Source of the DNA: Candidatus Hodarchaeum mangrovi
Lineage (GTDB): Archaea > Asgardarchaeota > Heimdallarchaeia > Hodarchaeales > Hodarchaeaceae
Direction of reading: 5' to 3'
Length of the DNA stretch: 49,930 nt
Assembly: GCA_016839515.1 (NCBI GenBank)
Contig: JAEOUE010000198.1
Span: forward strand, 1 to 49,930
Shown: in pieces, positions 43,674 through 49,930 of the stretch
Numbering within the stretch: position 1 is the first letter of the stretch
Layout of the letters: every line of letters starts with the position of its first letter
The notes under the pieces: model-generated
Database searches by the model: none
What the model was told of the DNA's origin: nothing
What the model saw: the letters and a program-made list of their open reading frames with translations, nothing else
Translations under genes and position numbers: made by a program

Positions 43674-44735
43674 ATGGAGTCATTTAGTTATGATTATATA
43701 ATTCCAGGATTCATACATCGTCCTGGTGTTCATTGCACATCCACAGCTCTTAGAAATATTTTTGAATTTAATGGTCTTAAAATGACTGAAGCAATGATTT
43801 TTGGTCTTGGGGGGGGATTAGGAATTAGTTACCTAAAATTTCATGGACAGGAACCCATGATTGGAGGTCGTCAGAATAATTTTGAAAAAAATCTTGCTAA
43901 AATAATGAATATACCCTATAAATTCTTTCGAACTAGTAAAGAAGAGGAGGGATGGAATAGGTTAAAAAACCACTTAGAACAAGGAAAACCAATGGCTATA
44001 AATATTGACATGGCCTATTTGGATTACCATGACGACCTTCCTAGTGAAGATTTTCATTTTGGGATGCACACAGTCGTTGTTTGTGGATACAATCCTACTA
44101 AGAATACCATTCTTATTGCTGATACAGGATTTAAAGATATTCAAGAAATTACAATTGAAAGATTATACCAAGGAAGAAATGCAAGGTATAATAGATGGCT
44201 CGATGCTAATAATTCTATTTATGAATTAGATTTTTCCCAAGATCATCCTAGTTTGAAAAAAATTATTCCCCAAGCAATTCGTAATAATGGAATTTCACTC
44301 CAAAAAAGTAATCGCATAATGAGACTATTAGGTATTCATAGTGGGGCCCAAGGAATTAAAAAATTCAATAATGATCTTGAGAAATGGGTCAATCTTCCAA
44401 AAAAAGATTTAATAATTCGTTGTCGTGATATAACAGGCTATATTTCGGAATATGGAACAGGAGGAGGCTTTTTTCGCTTTTTATACGGTAAATTTCTGAA
44501 TGAAAGTGCAGAAATCATGGAGGATGAATCTCTTCAGGTATTAAGTTCTTATTATGAAGAACTGGGACAGAAATGGGAAAATATAGCTAAAAAAATTAGA
44601 GAACTTCCTGATGTGGAAGATAAGGCAGAATCAATTCTAAGTATACAACAAAACATAGATCTGCTAATTACATCAGAAAATCAAGGTGCTGTTAAGTTGA
44701 GGAATTATTCACACCCCTCAGAAGGGAAAAACTGA
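43674..44735 (+). CDS. BtrH-N/DUF4872-like protein
   Basis: The 353-residue protein resembles the butirosin biosynthesis protein H N-terminal family with a DUF4872-like C-terminal part. A papain/C39-like catalytic layout is visible: a cysteine near the start (GVHCTSTALRNIF, C21), then HFGMHTVVVCGYN with a histidine at about 132, and an Asp (IADTGF). The BtrH family transfers acyl groups from carrier proteins in antibiotic synthesis, but most homologues have unknown substrates. The C-terminal 150 residues are helical. It sits between PadR and GyrI-like genes, suggesting a small-molecule-responsive operon. Confidence 0.75.
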   Translation: MESFSYDYIIPGFIHRPGVHCTSTALRNIFEFNGLKMTEAMIFGLGGGLGISYLKFHGQEPMIGGRQNNFEKNLAKIMNIPYKFFRTSKEEEGWNRLKNHLEQGKPMAINIDMAYLDYHDDLPSEDFHFGMHTVVVCGYNPTKNTILIADTGFKDIQEITIERLYQGRNARYNRWLDANNSIYELDFSQDHPSLKKIIPQAIRNNGISLQKSNRIMRLLGIHSGAQGIKKFNNDLEKWVNLPKKDLIIRCRDITGYISEYGTGGGFFRFLYGKFLNESAEIMEDESLQVLSSYYEELGQKWENIAKKIRELPDVEDKAESILSIQQNIDLLITSENQGAVKLRNYSHPSEGKN

Positions 44736-44751
44736 TTAGGAGAGATTTATA

Positions 44752-45378
44752 ATGACAAAAATAGATTTAAAAAAAGTGTATAAAGAACTATATACTGGAA
44801 AAGAAGGAGTCTCAGTCTTAGTTGAAGTGCCAGATATGAATTACCTTATGATTGATGGAAAGGGTTATCCTGGAACGTCTCAGGAGTACCAAGATGCAAT
44901 GCAAACCCTTTATCCAGTAGCCTATACATTAAAATTTATGATGAAGAAATATAACAAAGATTTTGTAGTTATGCCTCTTGAAGGGCTTTGGTGGGCAGAG
45001 GAATTCACTTCATTTACGACTGATTCAATGGAACGCAAAGATGAATGGTTATGGACTTCAATGATTTTGCAACCTGATTTTATCACTTTGGAACATATAG
45101 ATGAAGCAATAAAGGAGCTTGAAGAGAAAAAGAAAAATCTTCCAAGCATCAAGAAGCTTAGATTTGAGACTCTTCGTGAAGGAAAATCAGGACAAATTTT
45201 CCATATTGGACCATATAATCAGGAGGAACCTAATATTGTAAAATTACATGCATTCATTAAAGAATTAGGTGGTAAATTCGATGGGAAAATTCAAAAACAC
45301 CATGAAATTTATTTAAGTGATCCTAGGCGAACCAAACCCGAGCATTATAAAACAGTAATTCGACAGCCCTTTATTTAA
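44752..45378 (+). CDS. GyrI-like small-molecule-binding protein
   Basis: The 208-residue protein matches the GyrI-like domain (COG4832): YLMIDGKGYPGTSQEYQDAM, LEGLWWAEE, IGPYNQEEPNIVKLHAFI and KHHEIYLSDPRRTKPEHYKT. It has a SHS2-type fold that binds or hydrolyses hydrophobic drug-like compounds. The family often accompanies PadR/MerR regulators, as here. TTAGGAGAG upstream of the ATG is a good ribosome site. Confidence 0.85.
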   Translation: MTKIDLKKVYKELYTGKEGVSVLVEVPDMNYLMIDGKGYPGTSQEYQDAMQTLYPVAYTLKFMMKKYNKDFVVMPLEGLWWAEEFTSFTTDSMERKDEWLWTSMILQPDFITLEHIDEAIKELEEKKKNLPSIKKLRFETLREGKSGQIFHIGPYNQEEPNIVKLHAFIKELGGKFDGKIQKHHEIYLSDPRRTKPEHYKTVIRQPFI

Positions 45379-45388
45379 AGCTGTTTTT

Positions 45389-46426
45389 CTACCATCGCCA
45401 ATATATATCTTCAGCATGGCCTAACATGTTTTCAATCCGGATGATATCACCTTCATCTAGTAGAACCTCTCCTGAATATAATCCATGCAATAGGCATGAA
45501 TTCAAAGAAATCAGTCCATAATTGAGTTTTTCACGATGAGGAATTAGTGGAACTAATTCCATTCGAAATCGATTATCATTACTTGTAAATTTCCATGGTT
45601 TTGAAGGATCTCGATTCTCATGATGGAAAACAACTTCATCTAATTTATGTACTTTACCATTATAGAAAAATATATTTTCAGTATGGGAAGATAAATCCCC
45701 AAATCCATAACCAATGTTAAAAGCAATTGGAATTCCGTCAATTATTCCACATGCTGAACCCCATAACCAATGAGTGCGATAAGGCCATATCCCTCGACCC
45801 CAATCCATTAATCCAAATGACGTTTGAGGATCGAATGTGTATTCTTTTCCTCCAAAATTTATTCCCCCTTTAGCAGGCATATAATTTACCTTGTGATTAT
45901 AATAAAAAAGCTTTGAATCCTCTTTGTAGCCTGTTACAACAACTGTATTATCCATCGAAGGATCATCTGTCAACTTAACATCACCCTGAACTATTTTTTT
46001 GCCGATTTGGATGTTATCAAGTTTTAACAACCGTAAATTTCCCCTTTTTTCGATTGTTGCATTAAATTTATTTGTAGGAAATTCTATAATGCTATCTTCC
46101 AATGAACTCTGAGGAAGCAACTTGGATCTAGTTAGAAATTTCATTGTTGCATAATCAAATCGTTTTCTTTTTTTAAAATCTAAGAAAACAAAACTCATTT
46201 GCGTCAAATAACCAATATCACCTATTGTGAGTTGTATCCCAAATTCAGGATTCAAGATGGAAAAATGATCCCATTCCTTAATTCTAATCCAACTTTTAGC
46301 AATATTCTCTTTATTATAAGTTAAAATTGGTTTTCTTGCCCATCCACGTTGATTCAATGTCCCTTTGCTTGATAATAAAGTACCAGAAACAGTAATTTCG
46401 TTCTGTAAACCCAAGTTTTTTCTCAC
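45389..46426 (-). CDS. DUF2804 family protein
   Basis: The 345-residue, beta-rich protein matches DUF2804: GTLLSSKGTLNQRGWARKP at the N-terminus, then FGLMDWGRGIWPYRTHWLWG and IPIAFNIGYGFGD in the core. The fold is probably a lipocalin-like or glycan-binding double domain. Function is unknown in the family. It is convergent with the GyrI-like gene (ten bases between stops). Confidence 0.8.
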   Translation of the reverse strand: MRKNLGLQNEITVSGTLLSSKGTLNQRGWARKPILTYNKENIAKSWIRIKEWDHFSILNPEFGIQLTIGDIGYLTQMSFVFLDFKKRKRFDYATMKFLTRSKLLPQSSLEDSIIEFPTNKFNATIEKRGNLRLLKLDNIQIGKKIVQGDVKLTDDPSMDNTVVVTGYKEDSKLFYYNHKVNYMPAKGGINFGGKEYTFDPQTSFGLMDWGRGIWPYRTHWLWGSACGIIDGIPIAFNIGYGFGDLSSHTENIFFYNGKVHKLDEVVFHHENRDPSKPWKFTSNDNRFRMELVPLIPHREKLNYGLISLNSCLLHGLYSGEVLLDEGDIIRIENMLGHAEDIYWRW

Positions 46427-46722
46427 CTATTTTTCCTTTAATATGATTTATTCTTTTTAAGTAAATTTTCGATTTCCTTACAAATGCAAAATTGATTTTC
46501 AGAGTGTTTAAATCCAATTTTCTTGATATTTTCTTGAATAGGCTTATAAGAAGCTTTGTGAAAGGCATAAAATGGATTTAAGAGGGTTAGAAATAGAATT
46601 TTATGATTTTACTTAATCAAAATAGGAATTTTTATTCTCTAATTGCCTAAATTCTGCTAAGTTTAAACGTATAATCTATTTTATCTCTATTAAAACCCAA
46701 AAAACAATTAGGTGAAACTAAA

Positions 46723-46887
46723 ATGAGCTCCAGAAGAAGTAGTTACAATCGTGGACCACGTGAAATGCATAAAGTAACCTGTGCAGATTGTGGCCAAGAA
46801 ACAGAAGTACCATTCAAACCAGATGGGACAAGACCTGTTTATTGTAGAGATTGTTATAGCAAAAGAAAACCACGTAGAGATTATTAA
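46723..46887 (+). CDS. 54-residue CxxC zinc protein
   Basis: ATG 46723 to TAA 46885-46887 encodes MSSRRSSYNRGPREMHKVTC, then ADCGQETEVPFKP, DGTRPVYCRDCYSKRKP and RRDY. Two C-x2-C pairs separated by a FKPDGTRPVY loop fit the common 'CxxC-x-CxxC' zinc domain of archaea, which resembles a zinc ribbon. Basic ends suggest RNA or DNA contact. GGTGA precedes the ATG. A T8 run follows the stop by 45 bases, supporting a one-gene transcript. Confidence 0.8.
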   Translation: MSSRRSSYNRGPREMHKVTCADCGQETEVPFKPDGTRPVYCRDCYSKRKPRRDY

Positions 46888-46931
46888 TTCCTATAACTTT
46901 AAAATTGAATTTAACAGAATTCAATTCTCTC

Positions 46932-46939
46932 TTTTTTTT
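46932..46939 (+). terminator. T8 run, likely terminator
   Basis: Eight T follow the small zinc-protein gene at 46723-46887. This is an archaeal-type terminator signal without a hairpin. Confidence 0.5.
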
Positions 46940-46971
46940 CAGCTTTAACATATAATTATTAGAAATCCTTA

Positions 46972-47171
46972 CACAGATGCTGTAAAACTCAGAAAGAAAT
47001 AGATGAGTGGGGGAAAAAACTTTCGAGGATGGAGAAAAAGAACAATCTGTTCAGGAAAAAGATAAAAATGGGATTTCATGGCAAATTGTTCCTTCAGTTT
47101 TAGGCTAAATTGTACAAGATGAAAATAACAATAAATTGGATAAATTCATAAAAGTGATAATTCAAACATAA
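46972..47171 (+). pseudogene. Remnant of a VOC-superfamily (PhnB-like) gene
   Basis: Reading KTQKEIDEWGKKLS, then after a one-base shift near 47024 EDGEKEQSVQEKDKNG and ISWQIVPSVLG, then an in-frame TAA at 47104-47106, then IVQDENNNKLDKFIKVIIQT and the natural stop. This is the C-terminal third of PhnB/3-demethylubiquinone-type VOC proteins, whose hallmark is D-x-x-G-x-SWQIVP followed by an LG-E/D helix. The N-terminal two thirds are absent. A frameshift, a nonsense codon and the truncation make it a decayed gene. The only intact neighbours are the zinc mini-protein and uvsE. Confidence 0.7.
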
Positions 47172-47351
47172 AAAATCGATATTAGAACATTAATGAGAGC
47201 ATATGAACATCAATAATGCGAAAATATTTCTAGAAATCAAGTGATATCCGATTTTTTAACATATCATCATAATTACTAAAAATAAATTCTAGGAAAAACA
47301 GAATAAACAGTTTTTAATGTTTATACTTTAAAATAAAAACAGTGGAACTTG

Positions 47352-48245
47352 ATGAAAATTGGGTATGTAGGAAGTGCGTTTTCCTCTATTAGTTGTAAGC
47401 CTGATCGGGGTTTTCAATTAAAATCATACTCTAAGGAAAAGCTATACTCTATAGTTGATAGCAACCTCCAATGCATCTTAAAAACACTTAAATTTAACCT
47501 AAAAAATAAAATAACGTTTTATCGAATAGCTGATTTTATTCCATTTGCTTCTCATCCAACTTCTCTTCCATTAGAATCGATATTTCAGGATTTTTCACCC
47601 CTCATAAAGGAAATCGCTTTATTTATTCTAAGAAATGAATTTAGAATCTCAATGCATCCTGGTCAATATACAATTCTTAACTCTCCAAAAAATGATGTCG
47701 TAGAAAAAGCTATAAAAGAATTAGAATATGATACATTGTTCATGGATTTCATGGGATTGAATCGGGATGCAAAAGTGCAAATTCATGTTGGAGGGGTTTA
47801 TGGAAATAAGGAAAAAGCAATTGATCGGTTTATTAAAAATTTTCATTTACTTCCTAAAAATATCCAATCACGATTAGCAATGGAAAATGATGATATATCC
47901 TATGATTTAGATGATTGCCTGTTGATAAACCAGGAAACAGGAATTCCAGTAATTTTTGATGTATTTCATCATTCTATAAAAAATCGAGGAGAAACCTTGA
48001 TAGAAGGAATTAAAAGGTCAATAAAAACATGGAAGGATCACGATGGCAAATTAATGCTCGATTGGAGCTCACAAGAGCCAGAAATGAAAATTGGCCGTCA
48101 TGCGGACACTCTTAATGAAATTGAGTTTGAAGAATTTATAACTCGAACCATGGAATCTGACTTTGATATATTATTAGAGGTTCGGGACAAAGAGAGAAGT
48201 GCAATTAAGGCTGTCCAAATTTTAGAAAAATATGGTCGGATCTAG
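47352..48245 (+). CDS. uvsE: UV damage endonuclease (UvdE)
   Basis: The enzyme nicks DNA 5' of UV photoproducts and starts an alternative excision repair route. The protein of about 297 residues is a xylose-isomerase-like TIM barrel with the metal ligands in FRISMHPGQYTILNSP, QIHVGGVYGNK, LAMENDDISYD, IPVIFDVFHH, MLDWSSQEP and IGRHADTL. Length is normal. ATG 47352 is used, with a TTG directly before it. The end overlaps the photolyase start by 14 bases, so both UV-repair enzymes are made together. Confidence 0.93.
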   Translation: MKIGYVGSAFSSISCKPDRGFQLKSYSKEKLYSIVDSNLQCILKTLKFNLKNKITFYRIADFIPFASHPTSLPLESIFQDFSPLIKEIALFILRNEFRISMHPGQYTILNSPKNDVVEKAIKELEYDTLFMDFMGLNRDAKVQIHVGGVYGNKEKAIDRFIKNFHLLPKNIQSRLAMENDDISYDLDDCLLINQETGIPVIFDVFHHSIKNRGETLIEGIKRSIKTWKDHDGKLMLDWSSQEPEMKIGRHADTLNEIEFEEFITRTMESDFDILLEVRDKERSAIKAVQILEKYGRI

Positions 48246-49617
48246 AGTGAAGAAAGAAGGTACAGCAATCTTCCTATTCAGAAGAGATCTCCGTTTATAT
48301 GATAATACAGGCTTGATTGCTGCTCTTGAGAACCATGAAAAAGTTATTCCAATCTTTATTCTTGATGAGTATCTTCTTAATAACCCAAATTTAAGTCTGA
48401 ATGCAACTCAATTTATGCGAGAATCACTTTATGATTTAGCTAATCAACTAATTGCTCAAAAGGGAAAACTTGTCATTTTTAAAGGTAAACCTGCTCAAAT
48501 AATCAAAAAAATATTAAATAATCCCCAGTTAAAAGTGTCATCTTTGATCTATAATCGTGATTATACTCCTTATGCTTTAAATCGTGACTCTAAAGTTGTA
48601 CAACTCTGTAAAAGACATAAAATAGATGTGATTCAATATTCGGATTTATTGTTAAATGAACCAGAGTCAGTTGTAAAAACTGATGGAAAATTTTATACTG
48701 TATTCACACCCTACTATAGAAATGCTTCCCAGATTCCAGTCAAAAAGCCAATAGACAATAAATATTCAAATTATTATATAGAACCTATAGAAAACGATTT
48801 AAGTTGTGTTATTGATAAAGAATTAAATTTTTATAATAATTCTATTGAAATTAAAGGTGGAAGAAAAAAAGCTCTTAACATCTTACAAAACATCCAAAAA
48901 TTCCAAAATTATTCAGCTGAACGTGATTTTCCTGCGATTCAGGGTACAACTAGACTTTCTGCTCATTTAAAGTTTGGAACTGTATCCATTCGGGAAGTTT
49001 ATCATGTAATTCGGAAGGAATCCATTGAAAGTCTTTTAAGACAATTATATTGGAGAGAATTCTATGTAAACATTGGTTATCACTTTCCTCATGTTTTTAA
49101 GAACGCATTTAAACAAAAATACAATAATCTTGACTGGAGCTATGATAAAGAGGCCTTTATTTCATGGTGTGAAGGAAATACTGGTTTCCCAATCGTTGAT
49201 GCAGGAATGAGAGAGTTAAATCAAACTGGTTACATGCATACTCGGATTAGAATGATTGTTGCCTCCTTCTTGACAAAGGATTTACTGATTGATTGGAAGT
49301 GGGGGGAAAAATACTTCGCTAAAAAATTAATTGATTTTGATATTTCTATTAATAATGGGAATTGGCAATGGGCCTCATCGACTGGAACTGATGCTCAACC
49401 CTATTTTCGTATCTTTAATCCATGGATTCAACAGAAGAAATTCGATAAAAATTGTATCTATATTAAGAAATATGTCCCAGAATTGGCACATCTTACTACA
49501 AAAGAAATTCATAATTTAGATAAGAACAGACCTTCTAGCTTAGTTAATTACCCCAAACCTATTGTAAATCATAAAAAAATACGAAATGCAGCCATAGCAA
49601 TGTTTAAGGCTTTATAA
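48232..49617 (+). CDS. phr: Deoxyribodipyrimidine photolyase
   Basis: Class I-like CPD photolyase/cryptochrome family. The 461-residue protein splits cyclobutane dimers with blue light through FAD. It has an N-terminal antenna domain (TAIFLFRRDLRLYDNTGL), then the helical FAD domain: TRLSAHLKFGTVSIREVYH, LLRQLYWREFYVNIGYHFP, GMRELNQTGYMHTRIRMIVA, DLLIDWKWGEKYFAKKLID and NNGNWQWASSTGTDAQPYFR. Key tryptophans of the electron path are visible. It is translated from ATG 48232 inside the uvsE end. Confidence 0.95.
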   Translation: MVGSRVKKEGTAIFLFRRDLRLYDNTGLIAALENHEKVIPIFILDEYLLNNPNLSLNATQFMRESLYDLANQLIAQKGKLVIFKGKPAQIIKKILNNPQLKVSSLIYNRDYTPYALNRDSKVVQLCKRHKIDVIQYSDLLLNEPESVVKTDGKFYTVFTPYYRNASQIPVKKPIDNKYSNYYIEPIENDLSCVIDKELNFYNNSIEIKGGRKKALNILQNIQKFQNYSAERDFPAIQGTTRLSAHLKFGTVSIREVYHVIRKESIESLLRQLYWREFYVNIGYHFPHVFKNAFKQKYNNLDWSYDKEAFISWCEGNTGFPIVDAGMRELNQTGYMHTRIRMIVASFLTKDLLIDWKWGEKYFAKKLIDFDISINNGNWQWASSTGTDAQPYFRIFNPWIQQKKFDKNCIYIKKYVPELAHLTTKEIHNLDKNRPSSLVNYPKPIVNHKKIRNAAIAMFKAL

Positions 49618-49715
49618 TATAGAAAAATCTGTTATTTGATTTCAAAACATGAGATTTATTATATATTAGTTTTTAAAATCTTATAATTACAACCTATACT
49701 AAATTTTTATTTATT

Positions 49716-49930
49716 TCATTTGGTCTGTAGGCGTTTTTTCATAAACCAGAGCCAAATCAAACAAATTATTGAAGGAAATAGATAGAAATTAGTTACTTCA
49801 TTATTATATGTATTAGTACTCATAGTGGAACTAGTATCGGAATTGACTGACTCAGGACGATAAGGAAAGAAAAATTCTAGTAAATTATCTAGAGTATGTC
49901 GCCAAGAGCCCCAAGAATGCCCCTCAAATA
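49716..49930 (-). CDS. C-terminal end of membrane-anchored esterase-like protein (truncated by window edge)
   Basis: The minus strand from 49930 down to TGA at 49718-49716 encodes FEGHSWGSWRHTLDNLLEFF, then FPYRPES, a Ser/Thr-rich linker, a hydrophobic helix (FYLFPSIICLIWLWF) and a KKRLQTK tail. GHSWGSWR is the catalytic-histidine region of enterochelin-esterase-like (esterase D/ferri-bacillibactin type) alpha/beta hydrolases, which usually read GGH-x-W-x-x-W. The C-terminal anchor implies a catalytic domain outside the membrane. The start is beyond the window. Confidence 0.6.
   Translation of the reverse strand, partial: FEGHSWGSWRHTLDNLLEFFFPYRPESVNSDTSSTMSTNTYNNEVTNFYLFPSIICLIWLWFMKKRLQTK

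Noticed and set aside
46314..46568. 84-residue minus-strand frame overlapping the DUF2804 start
   Set aside because: It overlaps a recognised gene in another frame and shows no ribosome site or family signal.
1..49930. tRNA, rRNA, CRISPR array or intact insertion sequence
   Set aside because: No cloverleaf-like GTTCGA arm with matching stems, no regularly spaced direct repeats and no transposase frame were found by reading both strands.

Overview
The window reads as a low-GC archaeal chromosome segment. Archaeal identity rests on a CDP-archaeol synthase (CarS) gene, a PAC2-family proteasome-chaperone homologue, a separate aspartate carbamoyltransferase regulatory chain (PyrI), Lrp/PadR/GbsR-type regulators, short leaders with TATA-like boxes about 25 bases before starts, and T-run terminators. 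A JAMM protease/E1/E2 gene cluster, a beta-propeller protein with a RING-like zinc finger and a Cache-TPR-VWA protein make an Asgard archaeon my first guess. That last step is inference, since no rRNA or other marker gene is present.

Layout. 1-510 holds no convincing gene but several inverted repeats. 511-4882: PAC2 protein, ICMT-like membrane methyltransferase, a regulator/membrane-protein pair on the minus strand, then a tight lipid operon (YdjM-like membrane hydrolase, CDP-alcohol phosphotransferase, CarS). 5142-9202: TPR protein, small zinc ribbon, unknown membrane protein. 9227-11107: arginine decarboxylase whose conserved N-terminus is cut by an in-frame TGA. 11301-16941: a Cache-HAMP-TPR-VWA receptor, a Cache-HAMP protein without output domain, and a convergent propeller/RING-like protein. 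17240-18297: a short charged peptide gene and a decayed membrane-protein gene. 18258-25779: pyrimidine synthesis genes pyrE, pyrF-pyrC, and pyrG-pyrB-pyrI-pyrD-pyrK, lacking only carbamoyl phosphate synthase. 26083-32571: FAD-dependent dehydrogenase, MFS transporter, a PEP-utilising enzyme resembling rifampicin phosphotransferase, a GbsR-like regulator and Hsp20. 32854-35989: DUF1059-like mini-protein, a possible structured RNA, a double Lrp-type regulator, and small zinc and membrane proteins.

36271-39440 is the most striking part: a 33-residue acidic peptide gene, a JAMM protease with a UBC/RWD-like C-terminal region, a ThiF/E1-like activating enzyme, and two tandem E2-like conjugating enzymes. 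All are on one strand with short gaps. No ubiquitin-like modifier gene is visible beside them. The E2 proteins resemble the prokaryotic type known from bacterial conjugation and CBASS type II operons rather than a plain eukaryote-like E2. Downstream lies an unusual glycosyltransferase-like/flavin reductase fusion.

41197-49930: DsrE protein, threonine dehydratase, a PadR/BtrH-like/GyrI-like operon, a DUF2804 protein, a 54-residue zinc protein, a decayed VOC (PhnB-like) gene, an overlapping UV-repair pair (UvsE and photolyase), and the C-terminal end of a membrane-anchored esterase running off the right edge. I found no rRNA, tRNA, CRISPR array or intact insertion sequence.
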